A DNA stretch of 41,187 bases from Schlegelella_A sp038241255. Its GTDB lineage: Bacteria; Pseudomonadota; Gammaproteobacteria; Burkholderiales; Burkholderiaceae_C. The notes below the pieces were generated by a model that was not told the origin of the DNA, ran no database searches, and saw nothing but the letters and a program-made list of their open reading frames with translations. Numbering within the stretch: the first letter of the stretch is position 1; every line of letters starts with the position of its first letter. The stretch covers positions 1-41,187 of the forward strand of contig JBBRFW010000022.1 in NCBI GenBank assembly GCA_038241255.1. Direction: 5' to 3'. A program made the translations under genes and the position numbers. This document shows, piece by piece, positions 31,590 to 40,167 of the stretch.

Positions 31590-32375
31590 ATGGCTGAGAA
31601 GGATCCCGATGAGCTCGCGGGAACCGAGCAACCGTTCGTCTCCCATCTCATCGAGCTTCGCGACCGGTTGATCCGCGCCGCGGTCGCGGTCGGGGTCTGC
31701 GCCGCGGCGCTGTTCTTCTACCCTGGGCCCGGAGCGCTGTACGACCTGCTCGCGGCGCCGCTCGTCGCCCATCTTCCCGCGGGCGGCACGCTGATCGCGA
31801 CCAACGTGATCTCGCCCTTCCTGGTGCCGATGAAGATCACCCTGATGGCCGCGTTCCTGCTCGCGCTGCCGGTGGTCCTGTACCAGGCTTGGGCGTTCGT
31901 CGCGCCCGGCCTCTACATGCACGAGAAAAAGCTGGTCCTGCCACTCGTCGTCTCGAGCACGATCCTGTTCTTCGCGGGAGTCGCGTTCTGCTACTTCTTC
32001 GTCTTCGGCAAGGTCTTCACCTTCATCCAGAGCTTCGCGCCGAAGAGCGTCTCCGCGATGCCGGACATCGAGGCCTACCTCAGCTTCGTCATGACGATGT
32101 TCATCGCCTTCGGCGCCGCCTTCGAGGTGCCGATCGCAGTCGTCGTGCTTGCCCGCCTCGGCATCGTCAGCATCGAAAAGCTGAAGGCGTTTCGCGCCTA
32201 CTTCATCGTCCTCGCGTTCATCATCGCTGCGATTCTCACCCCGCCCGACATCGTCTCTCAGCTGGCGCTGGCGATCCCGATGTGCCTGCTCTACGAGGTC
32301 GGCATCTGGGCGGCGCAGATCTTCATCAGGCATACGCAGGCACCGGATTCAGTCACTCGCGCAGCGAGCGACTGA
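31590..32375 (+). CDS. tatC: Sec-independent protein translocase TatC
   Basis: This 261-aa core receptor has six predicted membrane helices. The conserved N-terminus reads EQPFVSHLIELRDRLIRA, and the periplasmic loop before helix 3 is FVAPGLYMHEKK. The C-terminus contains ILTPPDIVSQLALAIPM. The last 15 codons (HTQAPDSVTRAASD) lie within a large palindrome, so the tail may be element-derived. No Shine-Dalgarno sequence precedes the ATG, which suggests reliance on coupling or an unusual initiation. Confidence 0.96.
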   Translation: MAEKDPDELAGTEQPFVSHLIELRDRLIRAAVAVGVCAAALFFYPGPGALYDLLAAPLVAHLPAGGTLIATNVISPFLVPMKITLMAAFLLALPVVLYQAWAFVAPGLYMHEKKLVLPLVVSSTILFFAGVAFCYFFVFGKVFTFIQSFAPKSVSAMPDIEAYLSFVMTMFIAFGAAFEVPIAVVVLARLGIVSIEKLKAFRAYFIVLAFIIAAILTPPDIVSQLALAIPMCLLYEVGIWAAQIFIRHTQAPDSVTRAASD

Positions 32376-32390
32376 ATCCGGTGCCTGCGT
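32334..32390. repeat. 57-bp palindrome spanning the tatC stop codon
   Basis: Two 21-bp arms (32334-32354 and 32370-32390) are perfect reverse complements, beginning ACGCAGGCACCGGATTC. Between them is CTCGC-GCA-GCGAG with one mismatched pair. The tatC stop TGA is in the right arm. No T-run follows. It may end tatABC transcripts or those of the convergent protease gene. Confidence 0.9.
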
Positions 32391-32400
32391 GCCCGCCGGA

Positions 32401-32440
32401 GGATTGCTCCCTCCCGGGCCCCTCCCTCCGAGGGTCGGCA
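32401..32440. repeat. GGATTGCTCCC element, second copy (after tatC)
   Basis: GGATTGCTCCCTCCC, followed by a CCCTCC-GAGGG turn, aligns with the copy at 25498 (GGATTGCTCCCACCC, then CCCTCCAAGAGGG). Both lie a few bases after a palindrome formed with a gene's 3' end. The rest of 32376-32460 has no gene. Confidence 0.6.
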
Positions 32441-32460
32441 CCGGCGGCGCTGTGCCGCGG

Positions 32461-33648
32461 CTAGCGTTCGGGGTTCGGTCGTGACGGGGGGCGCTGGCCG
32501 ACCGTGACCTTGATGTCGAGCGAGCTCGCCCCACGCTGCACGCTTACAGTCGCGGTCTCGCGTGGCTTCAGCGCGGCGACGGCGTTGAGAAGTTGCGGCG
32601 TGTTGGTGACCGGCGCGCCGGCGATCTTGAGGACCACGTCGCCGGGCTGCAAGCCGCCTTCGCTTGCCGGGCCGCTCTGGACCACTCCGGTGATGAGGAC
32701 GCCCTGCTTGACCGCAATGTCGAGCGTCTTGGCGATCTCGGGCGTCAGGTCGCGCGGTTCGACGCCGATCCAGCCGCGCGTCACCCGCCCTTCCTTGATC
32801 AGGCTTTCCATGACTTGGCGCGCGGTGCTGACCGGGATCGCGAAGCCGATGCCGAGGCTGCCGCCGGTGCGCGAGAAGATCGCGGTGTTGATGCCGAGCA
32901 GGTTGCCGGCGACGTCGACCAGTGCCCCTCCGGAGTTGCCGGGGTTGATCGCCGCGTCGGTCTGGATGAAGTTCTCGAAGGTGTTGATGCCGAGCGCGTT
33001 GCGGCCGAGCGCGCTGACGATGCCCGAGGTCACGGTCTGGCCGACGCCGAACGGGTTGCCGATCGCCAGCACGACGTCGCCGACCTGCACGTGGTCGATG
33101 TCGCCGAACTCGAGCACCGGCAGCTTGTCGAGATCGATCTTGAGGACAGCTATGTCGGACTCGGGGTCGGTGCCGACAATCTTGGCACGCGCGCTGCGCC
33201 CGTCGCCCAGCTCGATCTCGACGTCATCGGCGCCTTCGATGACGTGGTTGTTGGTGAGCAGGTAGCCGGCGGGCGAGACGATCACCCCCGAACCGATGCC
33301 GACCTGGCGCTCTTCCGGTCCGCCGCGGGCGCGTTCGCCGAAGAAGAAGCGCAGCATCGGGTCGTCGCCGCGCCGCTGCGCGCTGCGGCTGGCCGTGATG
33401 CTGACCACCGCCGGCGAGGCGCGCTTGGCGGCCTGGCTGTAGCTGGTCGTCGCGGGCCCCGCGCCGACCAGCGAGATGCTGCGCACCGGCGCAGGCAGGA
33501 CGACCGCGGGGGCGGTGGGCTCGGCGGCAGCCGAGGCGACCTGCTCAGGCGCGTGCTTCAGCCAGCCGGGCTTCAGCGTCGCCACGACGAACAACAGCGC
33601 CACCGCGATGGTTACGGTCTGGGAGAACAGGAGCCAGGCCTTGCGCAT
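32461..33648 (-). CDS. HtrA/DegS-type periplasmic serine protease
   Basis: This 395-aa protease has an N-terminal membrane anchor (about residues 8-26), a trypsin-like domain and one PDZ domain (about 290-385). The catalytic triad is seen as NNHVIEGAD (H135), SDIAVLKID (D165) and NPGNSGGALVD (S239). A single PDZ domain and an uncleaved anchor resemble DegS more than DegP, although local substrate quality control is equally likely. It is transcribed against tatC and divergent from pdxA. Confidence 0.94.
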   Translation of the reverse strand: MRKAWLLFSQTVTIAVALLFVVATLKPGWLKHAPEQVASAAAEPTAPAVVLPAPVRSISLVGAGPATTSYSQAAKRASPAVVSITASRSAQRRGDDPMLRFFFGERARGGPEERQVGIGSGVIVSPAGYLLTNNHVIEGADDVEIELGDGRSARAKIVGTDPESDIAVLKIDLDKLPVLEFGDIDHVQVGDVVLAIGNPFGVGQTVTSGIVSALGRNALGINTFENFIQTDAAINPGNSGGALVDVAGNLLGINTAIFSRTGGSLGIGFAIPVSTARQVMESLIKEGRVTRGWIGVEPRDLTPEIAKTLDIAVKQGVLITGVVQSGPASEGGLQPGDVVLKIAGAPVTNTPQLLNAVAALKPRETATVSVQRGASSLDIKVTVGQRPPSRPNPER

Positions 33649-33705
33649 CGCTTAGGGTCGGAGTGGGCAGTCATTATCAGGGCGCGCCTCGCTTCACAAT
33701 CGCAC

Positions 33706-34758
33706 ATGGCTTTGCCCACGCGCCCGCCGCTCGCCCTGACCATGGGCGATGCGTGCGGCATCGGCCCGGAGATCATCGCCGCCTGGTTCCGCTCGGCCGA
33801 GGCGGGCGGGGCGTTCGTCGTCGGCGATGTCGCCGTGATGCGACGCGCGGCCGCTGCGACGGGCGGGTTGCTGCCGGTGGCGCGGATTGGCCGGGCCGAG
33901 GACGTCGCGGCGCTGCCGCTCGGCTGCCTGCCGGTGCTGCAGGCCGATGGCATCGCCGCCGATCTGATCGAGGCGCCCGTCGGTCGCATTGACGCGCGCG
34001 CCGGCGCGGCCGCGGCGCGATCGATTGAGCACGCCGTCGCCCTCGTCCGCGCCGGCAGTGCCGCTGCGCTCGTCACCGCGCCGATCCACAAGGAAGCGTT
34101 TGCCGCCGCGGGAATCGGCTATCCCGGCCACACCGAGATGCTGCAGGCGCTCGCAGCCGACGGCGCGGCGCCGCCGCCGGTGCGCATGATGCTGGCCAAC
34201 GACGAGCTGCGGACGGTGCTCGTCACCATCCACGTCTCGCTGCGACAGGCGATCGAGGCGATCACCTTTGACGCCGTGCTCGAAACGATCAGGATCGCCG
34301 CCGTCGCCGCGCGCCGGTTCGCTTCCGGTCGGCCCTGCGTGGCCGTCGCCGGGCTCAACCCGCACGCCGGCGAGGGCGGCCTTTTCGGTGACGAGGAGCT
34401 GCGCATCATCGCCCCGGCGGTGGAGGCGGCGCGCGCCGAAGGCATCGATGCCAGCGGCCCGTTCGCGCCCGACACCGTGTTCATGCGCGCCCGCAACGCC
34501 CCCGGCCATCCCGGCGAGTTCGACGTCGTCGTCGCGATGACGCATGACCACGGCCTGATCCCCGTGAAGTACCTGGGCGTGGAGCACGGCGTGAACGTCA
34601 CGCTCGGCCTCCCGTTCGTTCGCACCAGCCCGGACCACGGGACCGCCTTCGACATCGCCGGCACCGGCCGCGCCGATCCCTCGAGTTTCGCCGCCGCGGT
34701 GCGCCTCGCGCGCACGCTCGCCGGCGCGGCGGCCGTCAGTGGCGCGTCGGCGCCTTGA
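33706..34758 (+). CDS. pdxA: 4-hydroxythreonine-4-phosphate dehydrogenase
   Basis: This 350-aa NAD enzyme works in pyridoxal 5'-phosphate synthesis. Motifs are LALTMGDACGIGPEII, VTAPIHKEAF, GYPGHTEMLQAL (metal-binding His), VAGLNPHAGEGGLFGDEE and YLGVEHGVNVTLGLPFVRTSPDHGTAFDIAG as short consecutive blocks. The ATG at 33706 (MALPTRPPLALTMGD) is preferred; the open frame upstream is antisense to the protease gene. Its 3' end overlaps the DUF1631 gene by 23 bp tail-to-tail. Confidence 0.97.
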   Translation: MALPTRPPLALTMGDACGIGPEIIAAWFRSAEAGGAFVVGDVAVMRRAAAATGGLLPVARIGRAEDVAALPLGCLPVLQADGIAADLIEAPVGRIDARAGAAAARSIEHAVALVRAGSAAALVTAPIHKEAFAAAGIGYPGHTEMLQALAADGAAPPPVRMMLANDELRTVLVTIHVSLRQAIEAITFDAVLETIRIAAVAARRFASGRPCVAVAGLNPHAGEGGLFGDEELRIIAPAVEAARAEGIDASGPFAPDTVFMRARNAPGHPGEFDVVVAMTHDHGLIPVKYLGVEHGVNVTLGLPFVRTSPDHGTAFDIAGTGRADPSSFAAAVRLARTLAGAAAVSGASAP

Positions 34759-37378
34759 GCTCGGCGAGCTGTTTTCTGGCCCGCACCGTCGCCCGCTCCA
34801 TCAGGTAGGCGCTCTCGACGGCGCGGAAGCGCCCGGTCTCGCACATGCGCGCGAGCATGCGCGAGGTCATCGAGATCGTCTCCTGGTGCTTGCCGCCACG
34901 CGTGAACACGAAGAAGCTCCGCCCCGAGCTGACGTGCGCGAGCTGCACCTTCTGCCACTCGTCCTTCAGGTGCATCTGGTAGGCAAATCCTAGCTTGATG
35001 TGGTCGATCAGCTGCGGCCCACGCGAGGGTTCGCCGGGCTCGCCGGATTCCGAGGTCGTCGGGCCGAGGCGCTCGGCGGCGGAAGGGTCGAGATGAGCGG
35101 CCATCGAGGGCGACGGCCGAACCGGGGCCTGCGTCGGCTCGTCGAGGTCCACGTCGACGCCGGCCTCGGCGAACTTCCGGGTCCAGTCGACCGCGGCCTC
35201 ATTGACGAGGCCGACCTGCTTCGCCTCCTCGGGCGTGAAGCGGCGCTCGATGACCTCGGGGGCGACGTCGGGCACCGACTCGGTCCGCGCGAAGGTCTCC
35301 GCCATCGGCACCGGCGTGGCGAACACTTGCTCGAGCTGCTTGACCATGAGGTTGTGGTCGAGCTCGCTCATCGCCTGCCCCTTGAGCGATTCCGCGTGCG
35401 CCGGCAGGAGCTTGCCGAAGAATTCCTTCTGCGCCGGCTCGGGCCAGCCGATCAGCTTCATGCCTTCGTTGAGGTCCTTCATCAGCGGCGGCAGCTGCAT
35501 GAGGAACTTCTTCCTGAACATCGGCGAGCCCTTCGGCTGAATGCTCATGACCAGGTCGACGCCGACGCGGCGGTAGCGCTTGGCGCGATCGGAGTCGGCG
35601 CCGTCGCGGCGCACCGCGAGCACCATTGCCTGGCTCCACACCTGCGCGAGGAAATTCTGCATGTAGGCCGGTAGCGACATCGGCGTGAGCGACGACTGCA
35701 GCTGAAGCATGTACCGCTGCTGGACGCGTAGCTCCGACTCCTTCTGGTCGAGGACGATGGCGGCGCCCGACTTTTCGACGGCGCCCTCGGTCTGCTCGAC
35801 GATGAACCGCTCGAGCTCGGCGACCTTGGCGGCGTAGAGCTCGATCTGGTCGAAGTCGCCTTCGACAATCTCGTCGACGAGCTTCCTGACGCGGGTCAGG
35901 AATTTCGCGCCGGGTCCGATGTCGAAATCGTCGAACGCGTTGGCGAGCGAAGCGATGCGGTTGATGAAGCGCCGCACCGGATGGCGCCGCGTCGAGAAGA
36001 AGGTGGCATCGCTAAGCGCGACGCGCAGCACCGGCAGCTGCAGGCGCGCGATCTCGCGCGCCATCTGCGGCGGCACGCGCGAATCGGAAAGGATCTGGTC
36101 GAACAGACTGCCGACGACGTCGATCACCATGTGATCGAGCTTGCCGCTCGAGGCCTGGATCAGCTCTTCGCGGTGGGCGCGGATGAGGTTGACCGCCATT
36201 AGGCCGGTCAGGCCCTCGTTGTAGGACTCGCCGCTCACGGCGCTCATCGCCGCGTTGCGAGACGGATCGCCGCCCAGGCCGCTGCGCGAGGACAGGGGCA
36301 CGCCGCTCACGGTGCCGCCTGAATGGCGCGAGCTCCCGGAGCCGCCGGTGCGACCGCCGGCCTGGCCGCGTGGCGGCAGGCCCGGCCCCGACCCGAGCAG
36401 GCCGGCCGGCGCGAGCTCGCCGGGCTGGCTGGCGATCGCCGTCAACCGGCGCAGCAAGGTCATCAGCTGCTGGTCGGCGGCGGCGTCGACGCGAGCCCGG
36501 GCGACGTTGGCGCCGCGCACCGGGGGCAGGGCATCGCGGATGCTGTCCAGCACCTCGGCGCGGCCGGGGAAAGCCGTGGCCAGGGCGCGCCGGTGGGCGG
36601 CGAGCAGGTCCATGTCGCTGCCGCGCCCCGAGTTCGTCTCGATCTCGCCGTACGCGCCGCCGCGCGAGCTGCGGCCTTCGCGCGGTAGGCTGGCGTAGCC
36701 CGAGTCGGCGCTGCCCAGCTGGTTGCCGGGGCCCTCGACCTGGCGCACCGTGAGATGGACCGGCCGCACGCCGCGCTCCTGGAGCAGGCGCAGGATCTCC
36801 TCGTAGCACTCGGGCATGACGTGGGCGACGGCCTGGCCGAGGTCGCGCGCGAGGATGCGCCGGCTCTCGCGCTCGCCCGAGATCGCCTCGATGCCGCGGT
36901 GCAGCGCCGCGCCGACGATCTCGGCGCGCAGCGGGTTGCGCTCGTCGTCGGCCTTGCCGAGGTTGAGCAGCCCGCCCATGTAGGCGGCCAGGTCGCGCAG
37001 CTGCCATTCGCATTCGTGCGAGATCATCTGGCCGAGGCGGACGAAGTTCATCTGCTCCTCGACCTCTTTCTCGTCGACGAGGCTCAGCGACTGCCAGTCG
37101 GCCGACTCGAGCCTCCTCTTGTGGTCGACGCGCGGCGCGAGTTCCTTGGCGACCTTCTCGCGCAGTGCCTCGAACAGAGCGTTTTGGAACGAGGCGAGAT
37201 TGCGGCGCAGCTCCTGCTGGGTCGTGACGAGCTGATCGCGCTCGGAGATCTTGGTCGCCGTCTGCGCCGCCGCGGTGAGGTTTTCTGCGACGCGCAGCGC
37301 CGCCGACGCCGCCGCCGTCCGGATCAGGTTCATGGCCGCGTCGAGCGTGGCCTGGGCGCGCGGTTCGATCGGATTCAT
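34736..37378 (-). CDS. Large DUF1631 family protein
   Basis: This is an 880-aa cytoplasmic protein with no signal or membrane helix. It is mostly alpha-helical. A central low-complexity Gly/Ser/Arg/Pro region (about residues 340-400) links two charged helical parts. The family is known only as DUF1631. Its C-terminal part contains LAHVSSGRSFFVFTRGGKHQ, reminiscent of a PilZ-like beta barrel without the RxxxR motif, so c-di-GMP binding is not supported. The ATG at 37378 (MNPIEPRAQATL) is taken; an in-frame GTG at 37471 is possible. No Shine-Dalgarno sequence is obvious. Confidence 0.85.
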   Translation of the reverse strand: MNPIEPRAQATLDAAMNLIRTAAASAALRVAENLTAAAQTATKISERDQLVTTQQELRRNLASFQNALFEALREKVAKELAPRVDHKRRLESADWQSLSLVDEKEVEEQMNFVRLGQMISHECEWQLRDLAAYMGGLLNLGKADDERNPLRAEIVGAALHRGIEAISGERESRRILARDLGQAVAHVMPECYEEILRLLQERGVRPVHLTVRQVEGPGNQLGSADSGYASLPREGRSSRGGAYGEIETNSGRGSDMDLLAAHRRALATAFPGRAEVLDSIRDALPPVRGANVARARVDAAADQQLMTLLRRLTAIASQPGELAPAGLLGSGPGLPPRGQAGGRTGGSGSSRHSGGTVSGVPLSSRSGLGGDPSRNAAMSAVSGESYNEGLTGLMAVNLIRAHREELIQASSGKLDHMVIDVVGSLFDQILSDSRVPPQMAREIARLQLPVLRVALSDATFFSTRRHPVRRFINRIASLANAFDDFDIGPGAKFLTRVRKLVDEIVEGDFDQIELYAAKVAELERFIVEQTEGAVEKSGAAIVLDQKESELRVQQRYMLQLQSSLTPMSLPAYMQNFLAQVWSQAMVLAVRRDGADSDRAKRYRRVGVDLVMSIQPKGSPMFRKKFLMQLPPLMKDLNEGMKLIGWPEPAQKEFFGKLLPAHAESLKGQAMSELDHNLMVKQLEQVFATPVPMAETFARTESVPDVAPEVIERRFTPEEAKQVGLVNEAAVDWTRKFAEAGVDVDLDEPTQAPVRPSPSMAAHLDPSAAERLGPTTSESGEPGEPSRGPQLIDHIKLGFAYQMHLKDEWQKVQLAHVSSGRSFFVFTRGGKHQETISMTSRMLARMCETGRFRAVESAYLMERATVRARKQLAELKAPTRH

Positions 37379-37517
37379 CTCTGCGTCAGGGCCGGGGATG
37401 ACGGCGATTTCCTCGAGAGCGGGCGATGGTTCTCCTAGTATGGGGCCAAAGATCGCAGGCCGGCCCGGCACTGCGTCACGCTCGGCGAAGGCGCGGCCGG
37501 AGCGCCGTCCGGCCGCC

Positions 37518-37940
37518 TCAGCGCCGCAGCGAGTCGCGGATCTCGCGCAGGAGGACGGTGTCTTCGGGCGTCGCGGCGACGGGCGGCACGGTACGGCGCA
37601 GACGGTTGATCTGCTTGACCATGACGAAGATGATGATGGCGAGGATCAGGAAGCCGAGCAGCACGGTGATGAAATTGCCGTAGGCGAAGAGCGGCACGCC
37701 GGCCTTGGTCAGCGCCTCGTAGGTCATCGGCCCGGCGTAGCCGGGGGGCGGCGGCGCCAGGGCGATGAAGTAGTTCGAGAAGTCGAGGCCGCCGAAGACG
37801 CGTCCGATCACGGGCATGATCAGATCCTTGACCATGGAGTCGACGATCTTCGCGAAGGCGGCGCCGATGATCACGCCCACCGCCAGGTCGACCACGTTGC
37901 CCTTCGAGGCGAACTCCTTGAACTCGGTCGCGAATCCCAA
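37518..37940 (-). CDS. mscL: Large-conductance mechanosensitive channel MscL
   Basis: This 140-aa homopentameric channel relieves osmotic shock. It starts GFATEFKEFASKGNVVDLAVG, the S1 helix and TM1, and continues with GVIIGAAFAKIVDSMVKDLIMP. TM2 reads GNFITVLLGFLILAIIIFVMV, with a cytoplasmic helix at the end. The start is a TTG at 37940, seven nt after GGGGAGAAG. The homologous proteins I know begin at this Met-Gly position, and an ATG at 37976 would add an unusual Arg-rich extension. Confidence 0.95.
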   Translation of the reverse strand: MGFATEFKEFASKGNVVDLAVGVIIGAAFAKIVDSMVKDLIMPVIGRVFGGLDFSNYFIALAPPPPGYAGPMTYEALTKAGVPLFAYGNFITVLLGFLILAIIIFVMVKQINRLRRTVPPVAATPEDTVLLREIRDSLRR

Positions 37941-38051
37941 TCTTCTTCTCCCCTGACGCCGGCCACTCCTCGGCACGGCGGTCCGAGTATTGCCGACCGC
38001 GGCGCCAAGTCAAGCCGACGCCCGCGAAGGCGATCGCGCTTGACTCGTCCG

Positions 38052-38058
38052 CTAGAAT
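38052..38058 (+). promoter_or_regulatory. Putative -10 (CTAGAAT) upstream of petABC
   Basis: CTAGAAT lies 60 nt before the petA ATG. A TTGACT at 38040 is only 7 bp away and cannot be its -35. The 178-bp gap to mscL is divergent and must carry both promoters. Confidence 0.4.
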
Positions 38059-38118
38059 TCCGGGTTGACTTCTCGCTTCGCGCTCGAGCGATCGCGAGTG
38101 ACAGAGGTGAATAAGAAA

Positions 38119-38718
38119 ATGAGTGAGCAGAGGATCGACGGTGGCAAGCGAACCTGGATCATCGCATCGAGTTGCGCAGGTGCCATCGGCGCAGGCTTCG
38201 TCGCCGTGCCCTTCATCAGCAGCTTCGAGCCTTCCGAGCGCGCCCGTGCCGCCGGCGCCCCGGTCCAAGCCGACATCAGCGCCTTGAAGCCGGGCGAAAA
38301 GATGACCGTCGAGTGGCGCGGCCAGCCGGTCTGGATCGTCCGGCGCACGCCCGAGCAGATCGCCGAGCTGCCCAAGCTCGATCCCCGGCTCGCCGACCCG
38401 AAGTCGCAGCGCAACCCTGACGAGTTCACGCCGCCCTACGCGCGCAACGAGGATCGGTCGATCAAGCCCGAATACCTCGTGGTCGTCGGCATCTGCACCC
38501 ACCTCGGCTGCTCGCCGAGCGACAAGTTCGTTCCCGGCCCCCAGCCCTCGTTGCCCGACGACTGGGCGGGCGGCTTCCTGTGCCCCTGCCACGGCTCGAC
38601 CTTCGACATGGCCGGCCGCGTATACAGGGACAAGCCCGCACCGGACAACCTGCGCGTGCCGCCGCACATGTACCTGTCGGACAGCCGCATCCTCATCGGC
38701 GAGGAAAAGCGTGCCTGA
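38119..38718 (+). CDS. petA: Ubiquinol-cytochrome c reductase, Rieske iron-sulfur subunit
   Basis: This 199-aa subunit of cytochrome bc1 has an N-terminal anchor (about residues 13-33) preceded by GGKRTW, a Tat-like KR instead of RR. The 2Fe-2S ligands are CTHLGC (C126, H128, C131) and CPCHGSTFD (C155, C157, H158). The ATG at 38119 has AGAGGTGA upstream; an earlier in-frame ATG at 38065 lacks such support. It is the first gene of petABC. Confidence 0.97.
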   Translation: MSEQRIDGGKRTWIIASSCAGAIGAGFVAVPFISSFEPSERARAAGAPVQADISALKPGEKMTVEWRGQPVWIVRRTPEQIAELPKLDPRLADPKSQRNPDEFTPPYARNEDRSIKPEYLVVVGICTHLGCSPSDKFVPGPQPSLPDDWAGGFLCPCHGSTFDMAGRVYRDKPAPDNLRVPPHMYLSDSRILIGEEKRA

Positions 38719-38747
38719 GCTGCGTTCCCCGAATTCCTGGAGCATGA

Positions 38748-40148
38748 ATGGCTGAGATGCACACCGCGCCCGCCGGCGTCGGCGCCGGGCAGCGATTGCT
38801 GACGTGGGTCGACAACCGCTTCCCGCTCACGAAGCTCTACAACGAGCACATGGCGCAGTACTACGCGCCCAAGAACTTCAACGTCTGGTACGTCTTCGGC
38901 TCGCTCGCGTTGCTCGTGCTGGTGATGCAGATCCTCACCGGCATCTTCCTGACGATGCACTACAAGCCCGACGCCGCCAAGGCGTTCGAGTCGGTGGAAT
39001 ACATCATGCGCGACGTGCCCTGGGGCTGGCTCGTCCGCTACATGCACTCCACCGGGGCATCGGCCTTCTTCATCGTCGTCTACCTGCACATGTTCCGCGG
39101 CATGATGTACGGCAGTTACCGCAAGCCGCGCGAGCTGATCTGGCTATTCGGCTGCGGCATCTTCCTGTGCCTCATGGCCGAGGCATTCATGGGCTACCTG
39201 CTGCCCTGGGGCCAGATGAGCTACTGGGGCGCCCAGGTCATCGTCAACCTGTTCTCGGCGATCCCGTTCATCGGCCCCGACCTGGCGCTGCTGATTCGCG
39301 GCGACTATGTCGTCGGCGACGCGACGCTGAACCGCTTCTTCAGTTTCCACGTCATCGCCGTGCCGCTGGTGCTGCTCGGCTTGGTCGCGGCGCACCTGAT
39401 CGCGCTGCACGAGGTCGGCTCGAACAACCCCGATGGCGTCGAGATCAAGGACTCGAAAGACGCCCGCGGCAACCCGGTCGATGGCATTCCCTTCCATCCG
39501 TACTATACGGTGCACGACATCTATGCGGTAAGCGTGTTCCTGTTCATCTTCAGCGCGGTAATCTTCTTCGCGCCCGAGGGTGGCGGCTACTTCCTCGAGT
39601 TCAACAACTTCATCGAGGCGAACCCGCTCAAGACGCCGGCGCACATCGCGCCAGTGTGGTACTTCACGCCGTACTACTCGATGCTGCGCGCGACAACTGA
39701 TCTCATGGTCAACGTGCTGGCCGTGATCCTCGCCCTCGGCGCCGCCCTTGCGATCCTGCGCGGCGGCTTCCGCACGGCGGCGAAGGTGGCGATCGCGGTC
39801 GCCGCCGTGGTCGCGGTGTTCCTGCTCAAGACCTTCGACGCCAAGTTCTGGGGTGTCGTCGTCATGGGCGGCGCGGTGCTGATCCTGTTCGTGCTTCCCT
39901 GGCTTGATCGCAGCCCGGTGAAGTCCATCCGCTACCGACCGGACTGGCACAAGTACGTCTACGGCATCTTCGTGCTCTTCTTCCTCGCCCTAGGCTACCT
40001 CGGCTCGCAGCCGCCGTCAGCGGGTGGCAACTACGTCTCGCAACTGGGCACGCTCGTCTACTTCGGCTTCTTCCTGCTCATGCCGTGGTGGAGTCGCATC
40101 GGCACGTTCAAGCCGGTGCCGAGCCGCGTCACGTTCCAGTCCCACTGA
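38748..40148 (+). CDS. petB: Ubiquinol-cytochrome c reductase, cytochrome b
   Basis: This 466-aa protein binds hemes bL and bH. Conserved histidines lie in YMHSTGASAFFIVVYLHMFRG (split as two helices) and FSFHVIAVPLVLLG, AAHLIALHEVGSNNP. The Qo-site motif is PVWY at residues 302-305 in place of the textbook PEWY. I recall this as a variant of beta- and gammaproteobacteria. Eight or more membrane helices are predicted. An additional C-terminal hydrophobic region (residues 320-445) is present, as expected for this length. It follows petA by 29 bp. Confidence 0.97.
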   Translation: MAEMHTAPAGVGAGQRLLTWVDNRFPLTKLYNEHMAQYYAPKNFNVWYVFGSLALLVLVMQILTGIFLTMHYKPDAAKAFESVEYIMRDVPWGWLVRYMHSTGASAFFIVVYLHMFRGMMYGSYRKPRELIWLFGCGIFLCLMAEAFMGYLLPWGQMSYWGAQVIVNLFSAIPFIGPDLALLIRGDYVVGDATLNRFFSFHVIAVPLVLLGLVAAHLIALHEVGSNNPDGVEIKDSKDARGNPVDGIPFHPYYTVHDIYAVSVFLFIFSAVIFFAPEGGGYFLEFNNFIEANPLKTPAHIAPVWYFTPYYSMLRATTDLMVNVLAVILALGAALAILRGGFRTAAKVAIAVAAVVAVFLLKTFDAKFWGVVVMGGAVLILFVLPWLDRSPVKSIRYRPDWHKYVYGIFVLFFLALGYLGSQPPSAGGNYVSQLGTLVYFGFFLLMPWWSRIGTFKPVPSRVTFQSH

Positions 40149-40167
40149 TCGCGAGCCGAGCCCCACG

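Noticed and set aside
32593..33705. Long upstream extension of the pdxA frame
   Set aside because: It is antisense to the HtrA-type protease. PdxA homology starts at the ATG at 33706.
34736..35000. PilZ (c-di-GMP) domain at the C-terminus of the DUF1631 protein
   Set aside because: The RxxxR and D/NxSxxG motifs are not seen, so only a vague beta-barrel resemblance remains.
38040..38045. TTGACT as a -35 for petA
   Set aside because: It is only 7 bp from the CTAGAAT box, far too close for a sigma-70 promoter.
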